64,000 nt of DNA, from positions 1 through 64,000 of the forward strand of contig JABVXU010000086.1 of assembly GCA_013365365.1 (NCBI GenBank), in the 5' to 3' direction. This stretch comes from Cruorifilaria tuberocauda. Taxonomy: Eukaryota; Nematoda; Chromadorea; Rhabditida; Onchocercidae. A model generated the notes under the pieces. It saw only the letters and a list, made by a program, of their open reading frames with translations, had not been told where the DNA came from and did no database searches. Below, one piece after another: positions 12,460-25,981 of the stretch. Made by a program: the position numbers and the translations under genes. The stretch's first letter is position 1. Each line of letters opens with the position of its first letter.

Positions 12460-14563
12460 GGTGGCTTGTTATGATCAAACGTTCTTCTGTTCTAATTACA
12501 TTGATAGCTCTGATGTCCCGAGAACTCCCGATCCACTGTTCATTGTCGTCGATGCTGGGCGATCAGGCGGTGCAATCATCAGTGACATCATTTTGGATAA
12601 CCGTTGAACCGTTGTCTGTTACGTGGACTGAAGGGTGCTTGGCAGCTGCCGGATGTGATGATTCCAGGCTGACCTTATCTGAGTGGAATTTAGTTAGTGA
12701 TGAAAGGATTTCATCTAGCTGGTCTATACACGAATTCTTTGTAAGTTCTTTTCTAAATTAAATTAAATATTAATTTTTTTTTAATTTGAAAGTCTGTTCC
12801 TAATACACTTTTGAGTATGAATGAATTCATACGACTCTTGTTTTAATTTTAATTTTGAAAAATTTTCGAAATAAATTCTCTGTGCTATTTTGAAATGGAA
12901 TAGATAAAATCTTTCCATTCAGGATTCTTCGCATATGTTTGTGAGCTACTGGAATAAGGGAAGGCCTGCTGATATATCATTCAATTATGAGGTAATAGGA
13001 GCTGATCCGATCTACGGATTCTCAAGAACATGTGATTCCACACGAGCAGTTCATGTTTTTAATGATAAGGTTTTCTTGTTTTACTTATTATTACTTTACT
13101 TATTCTCCTACTTCTCATCGTTTCGTAAACATTTTTTAGCATAAATTAGGATCTAAATCAACAGGAGAAACAATCACAGCAGCAAAAACAACAACAGTTT
13201 TCTCACAGCAATCTGATAAAGTAACTTTAAATTTAACCGGTAAATGCTTTAATGCAGCGATAATCATACAAAAGTATGAATCTAATTGTCCATGGTGCTC
13301 ATGCAGTGAAAGATATGCAGTTGTTGATCAGGTAATCATCATGATTTTATTATCATTCATTTTATCATCCTCATCTGTTCAATAAATTTATATTAATATT
13401 GCTGCCTAGCATTTCCATATTTTAATCTTACGACATTCTTGATTCTGACTATTATTTTAAATTCAAAAATTTTAGTTATCAGAATTTGAATCGCATGAAT
13501 GGTTGAATAATAGTTCAACCGAAGCATTGGTCGGTATCGGCCTGATCACACTATCAGCAATTGCAATCGCAACGTCTGCCGCATTTTCATGCGTACTAAT
13601 CGCATATCTTCGAGAACGGCGGGGGAGAAACGCTGGGAAATGTTGCAACAATAATTCAGCAATATGCCGAGGATGTCAAACAGCCTCACACGATAAGGAA
13701 CGATTAACTAATATTGGAACTACGAGGTGTATTAGCAAAGATTGATACTTCATCACTGCTAATACTTTTCATATCAAAGAAAAAACGGCGAAAGAAATGT
13801 TTACTCTCTTGAACAAGAGCGCTTTATGGCTAAAAAATCGAAAATCATTTAAAGTTTCAATTCTTTCAGTACTCTTCTGCTTTGTAAAATTTAATTACTT
13901 CCGATATAAGGCTACACAAGTAAAGTTTCTTCCTTTCCTTTTTCAAAGGGAAAAATTTTTTTTGCATTTGTTATTTTAATAACTGTTTACTTTTACACAC
14001 AAATATTTTACTTCCATAAAGTACTGCACAAATTATTACTTTCATTATCTCACCTTTCTGCTTGCTTGCTTGAAGTCTATTAAAATTAAATGAACTTGCA
14101 AGTATTCAAATGTTTAGTTTGTAATTCTCAATCAAAATATAAAATGTATTTGAAAAAAAGCGATACTGGAATTAGTGTAAATTATGTGGAAGTGTGGAAT
14201 CTTCCAATAATTCTTTTGATGTTTCTCTTTGCTACCACAGATTTCCCACAATTTTCCATCAATTAACTTTTTTATCAGATAGATAGGTAATTACTGTTGA
14301 ACAAATAACTCTTCGCTAAAATACAAGTAATAACTTTCAAAAAAGGAAATAGAATATTCGAAAATATTGGCACTTAACAAAAATAATGAATTTTCAGGTA
14401 TCAACCAACACGTAATTATCCCACATTAATATCACATCAAATGGAAAGCAGCAATCAGTGTGGGACAATTACCGAAAACAAAGATATTTCAGGCTGCCGC
14501 ATTTCAGTCAGTGATTGGAACAGAAAACCGGCACTACTTGATGGAACACATAGGTATCATTAG
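12460..14563 (+). CDS. Type I membrane protein, nematode Cys-rich family (copy A)
   Basis: Unrecognised nematode-type membrane protein, tandem paralogue of the gene at 25.98 kb. Exons: 12471-12740, 12923-13069, 13140-13331 and 13476 onward, all joined in phase 0. Exon 4 either runs to a TGA at 13743-13745 (292 aa) or splices at 13726 to a phase-matched exon 14398-14563 (341 aa, TAG stop). The start ATG at 12471 lies 11 bases after a TTTTTCCAG acceptor, fitting a trans-splice site. Visible features are a hydrophobic N-terminal signal, the extracellular motifs WTEGCLAAAGC, YGFSRTCD and GKCFNA, a CPWC near the membrane, N-glycosylation sequons, and one membrane helix at about residues 220-245 followed by a basic RERR stop-transfer. 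The short cytoplasmic tail contains CC and CRGC. Function is unknown. The shared exon layout and motifs with copy B make it a real gene. Confidence 0.8.
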
Positions 14564-16608
14564 TCTACCAATATAACACCTATTTATAGTGATAATTTAA
14601 AAGTACAATTAGTTACAATGTTTTTTATGATTCTAGTCATTAACTTTTTAATAAGATTGATTTTTCTTTTTGATAGGATTTAATATATTAGTATAAAATG
14701 CATACAAAGCATTTGACTTAGAAAAGACGATGGGTTGAAAGCCAATGGTTATTTCGATGTGTAATTGTACAGAATTCGAAAAATCAGAACGAATGAGCCG
14801 GAATTTGGCCTGATTCTTTCGTCATAATATTATTCATTTATTGAAACAGTTGTTTTTGTTATTTACCGAATGTTATTTTTTGATTTATTGATTTACAAGT
14901 TGCATTTCTGGCAAAATTTTCTATTATCAGTGAAACTGAATGAAAAGACTTTGGAGTTGAATTTCGAGATTTTAAATAAATTTTCAAATGATGAAATCAG
15001 AGGTTGAAATTTGGAAAAGGATGAGAATAAGATAATTAAAGTGATATTGAAATAAAAACAGAACTTTTATGGTACGCAACTGCTTTTTGCAACCGATCAG
15101 ACATAAAATTAGCAAAAATGTTCATTAATTATGTCATTAGTCATAAAAGTTACAATCTTAAATAAACATGTGAGGTTCTATGCAAACATAACCATAAGTT
15201 TTTAACTGACAGTTTTTTGTATGAAAGAATATTTAGAAGAGAAACTTCTACAAATACATCCATGAAATTTAACATTTCTATAAGATAAATTCGGATCTCC
15301 AGCAGATAACACGAGTTTCATCCCTCATATTTCATTATCGATTTACAGAAATTTCGTTTTATTTGCATAAATTGTTTGGTGGAAGATTAGAAATCCATCG
15401 GTAGAGTGGAATGAAATGTTTGTTTCATTGGTATATTTCCTCACTTCTTTACTCTTATCGAATTCGCTAACCGATTCCCTAACCGGAAATTGTTTTATTT
15501 TGAGTTATGACACTCAAGCAATACATGTCTTCCACTCTCAAATGTTAGTGTTTGTTTTCATGAATAAAGCGTTACTGAACGGATTTTGACATAACTACTG
15601 AACAAGCGTTGCTGCGTCAATTGTGCCATAAAGTGAACAGCTGAATTATTGGCCTTAATCTAGGGAAAAATATTCCTGTCAAACTACTAGCTATTGGTCC
15701 AGAAATGTTTGCTGTCCTCTATTCTTGCTTCTCCCCTATTAATAATTAAATTAGAACATTAAATTAGAGTCTTCTTCTCTGTTTATTGTGCATTATTCAA
15801 AGCAATTATATTAAAAGTGCATAAATAATTCAAAAATTTTCATTTAAATTACAGCTTTTCATTCTCATTTGATTAAGCTGTAATATTGCAAAGATGAAGT
15901 TAAAGTTTAGGAATGACCAAATGACCTTCGTGTATTGTCCAGTGGATAGAAGGTGGCTGATTTGCATAGAAGATTGTCACTTCTTCTATTTGCATTATTT
16001 GTTAACGATACATATGTCCTCCTTCCACCTTTGTGTAAACTTATGAAAAGGACAAAAAGATTAGTAAAATTTATTGTCACAAACTTTGCAACTTATCAGT
16101 TTGCTTGTTTACAAGGAAAGGATGAATCCAAATTATATTCTCTAATTAAATTATGCATGAAAAGAAAGATTAATGCATTTCTTTTCAAGAAACTCTTTAA
16201 CATTTTTGAAATGATCTAAAAATATCAATTGAAACTATGTAGAATGGATAAAGGAATAGGAAAAATGTTCATAATTAGAGAATGTGATTGGATCAGAAAG
16301 CCATTAATCCACTTATCCGTTGAAGTTAGATAATACTTCAGCTAACCTGATAAGGGGGTAAGACAAGAAGTTCGTCTTATTCCAAGCGGTAATTGCTATC
16401 GTGCAAATGACACAATGCACTCATCTAATATACACATTCAATTTAGTATACAAAATTATCTTCATTAAGATATGGCAAGGGTAATTAACTCTTGCTAATT
16501 AATACCTCCAATGTAACCTCGATTTCATCAGGATTTTTCCTCAAATTCCAACATTTTAAGTCACAATTTCCTACTAAACTTTGATACTTCAAATTACAAT
16601 ATACTTAC

Positions 16609-16648
16609 TCTCTCCTTACCTCTCTCCCTCGCTCTCCGTCTCTCTCCT
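16609..16648. repeat. CT-rich polypyrimidine tract
   Basis: About 40 bases almost entirely C and T on the + strand, made of CTCTC and CCCTC units. Confidence 0.8.
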
Positions 16649-17797
16649 CATCTGGTGGTGCTAGAAGCATGGTAGAAAGAGTCATTTATCATTACTTTTT
16701 CAATTCCTCTGTCTCATTGCGTTTTGTTTAGTTCATTAAATATTCAAATTATTACCTAATTTGTAGAATTGTGCGTAGAAAGTATTTATCGTTGCATTTA
16801 CTTTCAACAGTGGAAGGAAGAACATGCCTTTTTTTCCATTTTAATCATAAAAATTCGAAAGAAAATGGCTTTTTTATTCCGAAAAGTTTCGAAAACTTTC
16901 AAATTAATTCAATTATTTTTCTGATATAATAACGTTCAGAGACTGCCACACTCTCATTAATTATCAGACAGAATTTCAGTTTTCTACTTCAAATAATTTA
17001 TTATATAAGGAAACTTTTGTAATAAATGTTAGAAAATGAATTGGAATTTTTCAGATTAGTTATTAATTTATTTCACTTAATTTAAATGTTTCAGAAAAAT
17101 TAATCTTAGCAAGCTGCAATATTGAATGATCGACAAACATCACTTATATTGTTGTTCACTAATAAAAATTCATTCATTAAGTTTGTTTGTTGACCTTTAA
17201 CCTCACTTCTGTTACCTATTCATAAATAAAGTGAGCGATCCGTAAAGTAAAGTATTCACCGATTTCAAGCATTGTTATTTCCTTACAATTTTCTTTATTT
17301 CCGAGACATATTAGCGAAAAATTATCAGTTTGCATAGCTTCTTTTCTAACTATCTCTTACTATGATTTTTCATAGGTAAAGTGAATTCCTTCACTTATGT
17401 ATAAGTGATTGAAGTAGTTGAAAACCTTTTACTAATTATTCTACTTATTGTGAGGTAAGTACTGAGAATGAGGTGATACAAAACTTTCTTTTATTTAATT
17501 TCGACCACACGGAATGCAAGTAATATATAATTTCTTTCTTCATCATTTGTTTTTTCATATTCGCTGTAAATTACTCATTATCCTCTGCTTACTTATTTGC
17601 TCGCACTCACTATTTAATTAAATAAAATTTTCGCTTACTTATACGTTATTGACTATATTTTTGCTTACTCATTGCACATCCTTATAGTTATATCATTAAT
17701 TAAGTGCCTTACTTATAATGCACACTCATCCTTCGATTAATTAAGCAGAAGATTTGATGCTAAAAGGATCATGAAAAATTAAAGTATTTGCATTTCT

Positions 17798-17819
17798 GAG
17801 AGAGAGAGAGAGAGAGGGG
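17798..17819. repeat. GA microsatellite
   Basis: An uninterrupted (GA)n run ending in GGGG in non-coding DNA. Confidence 0.85.
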
Positions 17820-20800
17820 TATAAATTAACATGTCATTGCATTCCTTATTTTAATTTCACTGAAAAAGAAATCTTTTTCATCAAAGATTGAATTTGCCCA
17901 TTAAGAACATTACGTACTTAAATCGCGAAAATGAGTTGTTAATGGTCTGAAGACGTGAAAGGTCATCAAATTCACCTTTCTTCAACTTCATTTGTGGAAA
18001 GATTGGTCTTTTGTTACTTGTCATGAAAATTGAAATTCTTAAATCTCTTTTCAAATTTTCAAAATTGTAATAAATAACGTTTATCTCCTGAAAACTATTT
18101 GAAATTATTATTGATTTCATACGTAATTCAGAGAAATCTCTATTGTTTTCAATTGCGTAATCTCTGTTAAAATCTTCTCATCGCATAAGATGCTATTGCA
18201 AAACCAATTAATGAAGTATACACTAATTAACTTCATATTACTTTCCCATTCCCAAATTGAAGGATTAAGTATGTCAGAGTAATTATCATCATTATCATCA
18301 ACATCATAACCAAAGATCTCGGGAAGAGGTTGAAAAAACCTGGGAATTTATGAGGAATTGACTAGAAGTATTTGCAGATTGGATGGGTTTGTTAATAAAA
18401 GTGATCGATTCACCTCCTGCTCACAATATCCGGCTAATTCCACTTATTTCCTCTTACGGATAAGAACAAGTGTTGACTTTAGTTGACCTCCTGAAAGTCC
18501 TCTTTACATCTCACACGTGAAGCTTCACGGCATAGCGACGTCACGATGCTTTCGATATTTTAAGAAAGGAATTTACTCATTTGGGCATCTAGTAGATTTC
18601 TTTTTATTACTTTCCATATTTCTACGTTTTGATACTTCCCAACTTACAAAGATTCATTCCCATTAACTTCATAATAACCTTCCAATTTACTTATTAAACT
18701 TCCAAGTTTTTAAAACATAACTTATTGATACTCCACAACTTCTCAATTCTAATTGTTTCGAATTAAATGAAAATAATTAAATCGCTGATGAGAACTTGCT
18801 TAGTTAATATGAGAATATATTCTGAAATGTAATAATGTTCGTTTGTAATGAAATACATTATCATTCGTGAATTCCCAGTGAACTTTCGCTATCAACGCAT
18901 CACAATTGCATTTCTCTCTCAGGTATTTAATGATCTTAGCTTTGTTACTCGCACTTCGGAGATTTATCAGTGTATAAGAAGTTGTAGCTCACTAATCATA
19001 TAGATCTATTCCTTAATTTAAATTGCTACCTCTTCGTTTTTTGATTATCTGATTATTTGATTTGATTTTCGATTATTTAAAATTTCATCTCATCATAAAT
19101 GACAATTATTCGCCCCTTCTAATCCATGCAGGTTTGCAATTTGCACAAAAAATGAATTTTGCCAGTGTTTGAAAGTGACATTTTCTGTTTCGTAATTTTC
19201 CGGAACATTCATTCAAGCTATGAACAGAGAAGGCTGAATGACCAAAACAGCTAGTAGCAGTAGTAGTAGCTGGTCATCTTAACTCGAATCCATCTCTGCT
19301 TCATGAAAATCAAATTGCATGCTGGTTGAATTGTAGGATTTCATGGCAATCTTAAATCATTAGCAATCAACTAAATTCTCTTTGGGACCCTAAAACTGTC
19401 AAACTGAATTACTTTACTTATTTGATGCATAAATTTAACTGTCAAGTAAGTAAAATAGACAAATTGTATCCATCTCATATCTCTCATTCGCTTTGCTAAA
19501 ATACATGAAATTCAATTTTTTTTTAAATAAAAGTCTGATTTTCTCCTCAAGAAGAAGAATTAATTTCCCAATTATGCAAAAAATAGATAGTATCCATAAG
19601 GCATGAATATTAAAGTCACTTTGAATGGTCAATTTCAATAGTCAACTCGAATACTTTTCTATCCTCTACCCTTACATCAAGCAACTCGAGAAATTTTCCT
19701 CAATGCTTTCTCTACTACTACAGATATGTGAATTTACCCTTCCCTTATGAATTTTTCCTGAAAGTTTATAAAGTTCTATTGTCACGGTGTCGTAGGGAGC
19801 GTTACTGATTACATGACTGACTAATCAAAATTTTTAAAATTTAGGATACTTTGATCCAATCATTCCCAAATAAAATAACTATTCATTTTTACTTCTTTAG
19901 AAGCTGGATTATCGCGAATAATATCAAATAGTTAGCTAATAGTCGTAATGATTAATATTAACAGAAATTATAGATAAGTACCAGAAAAATCTTCCACTGT
20001 TATCGATTGTTTGGTAACTTTCACTTCAGCCTATTTCCAAACCATAACAATATACTTCAAGTATTAAATATTGACAACAAAACATTTTATTTATTAAATA
20101 AGCGAGAAAAACTTTTTCTGTGAGAATTTCATTGAATCGATAGATTGTACTGATAAAACGTGCATTATAGTGAATTCAGTGATAATTTGCGGAACGATTA
20201 TTAAAAAGTATTCGATATGTTCGTTCAGTCATAGCAAAATTCAGAAGCGAAACATCTGGAACTGATTTAGAAAATCATTCAAGACTGACTGCTATTAGTT
20301 TTAATTTCTACCATTATTCTATCCATAAATTCAATTCTTCCGATTGCATCGCTTTTTGTTCGAATTGCGCACTAACCAAAATGTTCTAAGCCATTAGAAT
20401 TTTTTTGTTTACATGCGGGACTATCTTACTGCTCCTTTTTCGAGTCGAACTCACTCATACGTATTTGGAACTGTCAATTTTTATCTCTCCATTTCATATT
20501 TCTCGTTTAAATTATAATTTATTTTGAAATCTTTAATTTTATAACAAAATTCATCAGGGTAAAAATCTCAAAAATTAGTTGCCAAGTATCGATTGATCAT
20601 TCCTGTTATGTAGAAACTTTTAAATAGTTGAATGATTTTTGGGACGCGGAGAAAGGTTACATTAGATGAGCTATCTTCAATTTCGACGGAAGAAAGTCTT
20701 TTTATGGATGAAAACTCAAATATCTATCAATATAGTGAGAAGGAAATCAAAAAGTGAGTGACAGCTTTATAAGCGATGGATATTTAAGCATTCAGAGAAA

Positions 20801-20915
20801 ATTGTTAGCTTTTCTTTCATAGCTAAATTTTACTCTTTTCTAGAATTTTAAGTATTAAGTAGAAATTTGACATTTGCATAGTTTCTAACATAAAATTGTT
20901 TTTAACATAAATTTT

Positions 20916-20997
20916 TTAACATAAAATTGAGAAGATCCTCGTGAATATCACTGAATATCACTTTAACATAAAATTGAGAAGATCCTCATGAATATCA
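20916..20997. repeat. 47-bp tandem duplication
   Basis: A 35-base segment at 20916-20950 recurs at 20963-20997 with a single g/a difference, giving a 47-base repeat period. The copies start ttaacataaaattgagaag. Partial echoes of ttaacataaaatt occur just upstream. It looks like a recent local duplication in non-coding DNA. Confidence 0.85.
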
Positions 20998-21651
20998 AAT
21001 TTGTTTAATTGTCGAAACTTGCATGATTTGTCTGCAAGAGAGAAGTAATTAATTAGTGGACTATAATGAAGCACAATATAATGAATATACGATATTTGTC
21101 GTTAATATGAATGGATTAAAGTTGCAATTTCATAGAACACTTTTATACGAAATGTTATCAGTCGTTATCAATCATTATCAGTCGTGACAGACAGTAACAA
21201 AATGCAAATTATTGCGTAGCTGTTGGCAACATTATTTATGCAAATTTCTATTTCTCATTTAGCAATTTTCAGTTCTTAATTTCTTACTCATTTCATTTCC
21301 CAATATTTCTTTCTTATCATTGTTATCTTTCAATAAAATATATATCAAAATGTCATTTTATATTGTGGAAGATGCATTTAAGTTTCTTGAATAAATTTTC
21401 CAATCAATATTATTGCTTAGAGTAATTTATAAATAATTCTTCTGCTTCATTTTCATTGAAGTAAAATTTCTCATTTTGTTCGCAGCAAAAAATGATTCGA
21501 ATGAAAAATTGAATTCTCGAAGTTCAGTAGGGCAGAAAGAATACTTCTTAACATCCGTCGTCCATCCGTCAAGCCCTTAATTTAATAAAAACTTTCACAA
21601 GTGGATGTAATGCTTGTACGATTTTCCTTATGGATAATGGATGAACAGATT

Positions 21652-21762
21652 GGAGAGAGAAGAAGGTAGAGGGAGAGAGAGTAGGTAGAAAGATATGCTA
21701 ATGCATGAGATGAGAAGAATTCAGGAGGCTTTGATATGTTTGGAGAGAGAGAGAGAGAGAGA
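21652..21762. repeat. Paired GA-rich tracts
   Basis: Two polypurine runs on the + strand, at about 21652-21681 and 21742-21762, the second a clean (GA)n. The reverse-strand open frame crossing them is low-complexity (Leu/Ser runs) and not credible. Confidence 0.8.
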
Positions 21763-24700
21763 TTTATTAGTCCAGCAAAACCACTCAACAAAACTTATCT
21801 TTTCATTTAACTTCTGAACAGCTTTTCGAGAAAAATATGGTCATTTTAAATTTTTCGAAACGCGAATTTACGATATTCTTAGGCTTTTTTCTCATCTTTT
21901 CCTAATATTTGCGCATAGATATGTGATCGAGTACTGGCCAATTACTGATTCTATCACTGATAGTTTTGATAATTTCAACCATACAGCTGTTGAGAAAGTT
22001 CTCTTTCTACTTTCTCAGTTAGTCTTTTCAATAAATTATTTCATTTCATTAATGAAACATACATGAATTAGAAAGAAGAGGAGAAAGGCATTACAATTTA
22101 CGAAATTTGAAACTATCTTAAGCTATCCAGAAATTTCAGATCGACTTTCTCTTGTTTTCATTGTCCTGAATTTGCTTCTTTCCTTTTCCTGTCCAAAACG
22201 AAAACTTTCAAGTTTACAGTTGAAACCTGAGCAGTTTCATCGGAATATTTTGTTGATAAGATGACAAATATCACTTTAGAAGTAATCAAATCAATAATAG
22301 CTGTAAATTAATAATTATAGTTGCAGTAATAAGACAATAATGTTGAGAGCTGACAATTTTATTTATAGAATTTATCATAAAATTGAGTGTTATTGCTTGC
22401 AACTACATCTCCAGGTATACTTATTTGTCTGGTAAATTAAGTCAAGCATCAGTGAAATTGGCGCAGTAACTGCGATAAAATAAAAATGATTGATAAAATA
22501 ATCAATAAAGCATTTTAGCAACTTTCACTTTCATGCCAAATAGCAATAAAATTGATAAACAATCTAGACAGAAGATTCATACTTGAAAAGAGTAAGCAAA
22601 TTTCAAGTCGGACGCATCAAATTCAACGTTATCAGGCTGCTAGAAACTCTTTAAGCAGGAATACGATAAAGCTTGTTTTATAGCATTTTATTCCTACATT
22701 GCTAAGTAAGTGATATAAAGTAACTAATAATTGCTATCAATTAAAGACTTTTCAATGTTCGTTGTTACAGTTCAGAGTTCAAATGTTAGACGTTTGAGTG
22801 ACACAAAATAGGACATGCAATAATCAATCACTTCATGCAGAAAAATCAGTCAAAAATTTTAGATTATTGTTCATTACAGTGTTTTTGCGATCGATTAGTA
22901 ATTGTATGATGCAAATTGCGCAAACTGTAAAAGTAATCCATCAGAGCATTGATTATGATCGGCTTATCAAATTTGCAAATCTCCAGATATAATAACGCCC
23001 AGATGACATTTTGAATTACTCTTCTACATTACGATTATCATGAAATATTTGACTTAGGACCTTAAATTTTTTTGATCTAACGAATGTTTTTTGGACTGAA
23101 CTTGAATTTCACATTAAAATCTGAAAGTAAATGAAGCAAATTTTTATCTTTACTTGATGCTATCATTATCACTGCTGGATTAATCTTTGTCATTTATCAT
23201 ATGATGGAAAATTGAGTTTAGACTGATAAGCACCCTAACGACGACATAGTTCATTTCAGCTAACTCAGAGTAGAAAAGGTATAATGATTCGATTGATTTA
23301 CTAGATAACACATGAGATTAATATGATCTTCAATATAAGATAGAACTTACTTCTAGCAATTACTAGTATTTATCATGTTGTTTCTGTATCAGCTATGGAT
23401 TATGACTTTCACTCTAATCCTTTATTTGTGTTAATCTGTTGAATACGCAGCTTATTTCATTTAATTAATGATAAGCTTGGAGGAAAATTAAGGAGAATTC
23501 TTCAGGAAAATACTGAAAAAAATATTTCAAATGATTTCATCAAAAGGCCTAATCATATCCATAGTTTAATACGACTTAAAAATGCAGTTTATTCAAAATC
23601 ATATTACTGCATATTACTTAAATATTACTACTTGTTCTGATCTTTAAATAATAGTATTCTGTCATAATGTTCAACAACACTTTAAAGGTACTTCAACATG
23701 AGCCAAGAATGATTAAAAGTCCTTAACATTACAGCAAAAACGGAAAAAACCTAGAAATGATCAAAAGTTTTTAATAACAAGAAAAATTAAATATTCCTTA
23801 ATATTAGCCAAGGCCTGCAAGTATCAATCAGTCATAAAAAGATTTCTAATATAGGTAAGTTATCATCGAACTACTTCTCTGATCTCTGATCTTCATCATT
23901 ACGTAACATACAAACAAAATTCTCAATCTCATCACACTTCCTGCTTTATTGCGACTTTTACCGCGAGGTGATGGAAGTGACGCAATATTTGCATTCATTA
24001 ATCGTTGAATTCGATAGGTGAAATAATGAAATTCATCTTTGAGCTGATACTAAACTTACTGATACTTGATATATTTGCTGTATTTGATATTGGATATAAT
24101 TTATATAATAAGTTCAGTTTTAGAAAAATCATTGTTGAAAAATTTTTTGAAGATTATTTGACCACTGGTTAATTAACAAGCAGACTGCTAAGTTAGCTAA
24201 TTAGTTCAATTAGCACTTCTAATTAGCTAATTGTTTCTTACAGATAACTTAATATTTACTAGATTGATGCGCCTAAATAATATTTTGATCCAATGCTATA
24301 GTACTGATATTGTTATTCTAATGGCTTGGCTCTTTTTGTGGATTTCGAATCCAAGAAGTTTATTACAATTTAATTTTTCTTGAAACCCTAACATTTAGTT
24401 GCTTTTATTTCACTATCGATAATAATTCCTCTGATCATTTTCAATATTACTGAAATCGAATTGCTTCATTTCTGATTTTCCAATGTTTTTCAAATTCATA
24501 GATATGAAAGAAACGAATTTTTTCTTTGGTGAACTAATTTTAGTTTTGTATTCCGGATTTAATTCGTCCATTGAGTTAACTTTAAATGTTGTAACAATAT
24601 AATATACTGATATTTTTTCATTTCTTTGCATTTCTATCTCGAAAACCTTTCAAAAATGATATCTTGTCAGGATATCATTACTATATAACACTTGAAATGT

Positions 24701-25936
24701 GCATTACTTTAAAGCATTTTCAAATCTTAAATTTCATACAGGCAAAGTTTAAATTCCTCTAAACGTTTCTTTCAACGTTTATTTATTGCCAAATGAAAAT
24801 TTTCAACGATTAGAATAAGTTGCTTTTCCACTAAAGTAATTTCACTCTCAGCTTGAATGGATAGTAATTAATTAAAGTTCACAGTTAAATGCATTACCAC
24901 GGATATGAATATCATTATCACATTGTTATGCTAAGAACTCGTGTTCTTTCAAATCTTTTATAAGCAAAAAAGAAGAAATTCTTTTTGATATTTAAAATTG
25001 GAATTTGATTTATTGTTGCTAACTTATTGACTAAATTAGTCTTTAAGATGTTGAAAAATTGGGAATATATCAGATATTTTAGGTTGAATTTAACAGAATT
25101 CCATCAATTTCAGATGGAAAAATCATTCCTTTGGGAATAATTTTCAGTCGTTTTTCTCATTTATTTATAAACAGTTTTCATCAAAAATTCGCGTTTTTCA
25201 TCTTTTCTCTATTGAAAGCTAGTTTTTGCTTTTTATCAGATAGATGAAATGTTTGATTGTCAGATTACTCTACCATTTTGAATTAATTCATGGATTTTTC
25301 GGATTGAAATTCAAAAGTAGCGAAAGTGAGTAAAAATTAATTCTTATCGTCATACCTTACATTTTCTTGCATGTTTAATTAGATTTTTCTCTTTGAATCA
25401 TTCTATTTCAGTAATTAGAAGTAAACTTTCAATTATTTTAGAGCAAAGTTAATTATAACTGATTTTCATTCTATGATTGACTATTTCAAGGAACTCTCAG
25501 CTGTTTAGTTTCTTGGTAAATTTGCAACTTTCAAGAGTTGCTACTAAGTCTGTGTAATATAATAACTGATAAGCGGAATTATAATACTAAAATTTGTCTG
25601 CTTTAATTTTACTTTACTAATAATATTTCAAAGTTTAATTTCCTCACATTCCATTCGATCGAACATTTAAGCTTCTTTTAAATTTCTAGTACTTTATTTT
25701 TCTCTCAATTCTTTTTGTTATTCCTGCCGCATTACATACTTTGCACTGAAACTGTTAATTTGCAGAATTCTCCGCTAACAATAAAAGAAATTTAAATCCG
25801 AACAGTCCACCAATCACCTAATAATTTACTTTCGTCTCCAATCTGAAATTTGAAACTGAGTACTTCCGCTTTACCAGCTATTAACCACTGAATTCTATTT
25901 TGCTATCTGTTAGCATTACCTGAATTATCTCCAGGA

Positions 25937-25981
25937 ATGTCCTGTAACTACAATAAGAACTCTAAGTTATTCGGGAAATGA
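25937..25981 (+). other. Upstream ORF overlapping the copy B start
   Basis: A 14-codon frame starts at an ATG two bases after a likely acceptor AG (25933-25934). Its TGA overlaps the main start codon as ATGA at 25978-25981. If the transcript begins at that acceptor, ribosomes meet this frame first. Whether it is translated is unknown. Confidence 0.4.

Larger units (their letters stand above)
14564..25934. other. Intergenic region between the paralogues, no gene seen
   Basis: About 11.4 kb without a recognisable coding chain. Open frames are short, AT-driven and without motifs. It contains GA/CT tracts near 16.6, 17.8, 21.65 and 21.74 kb and a 47-base tandem duplication at 20.9 kb. The 3' UTR of copy A and the promoter of copy B must lie here, but no element can be assigned. 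Confidence 0.55.

Noticed and set aside
24330..24355. T-arm-like ggatttcgaatcc
   Set aside because: No D-arm, anticodon arm or acceptor stem fits around it, so it is only a chance palindrome.
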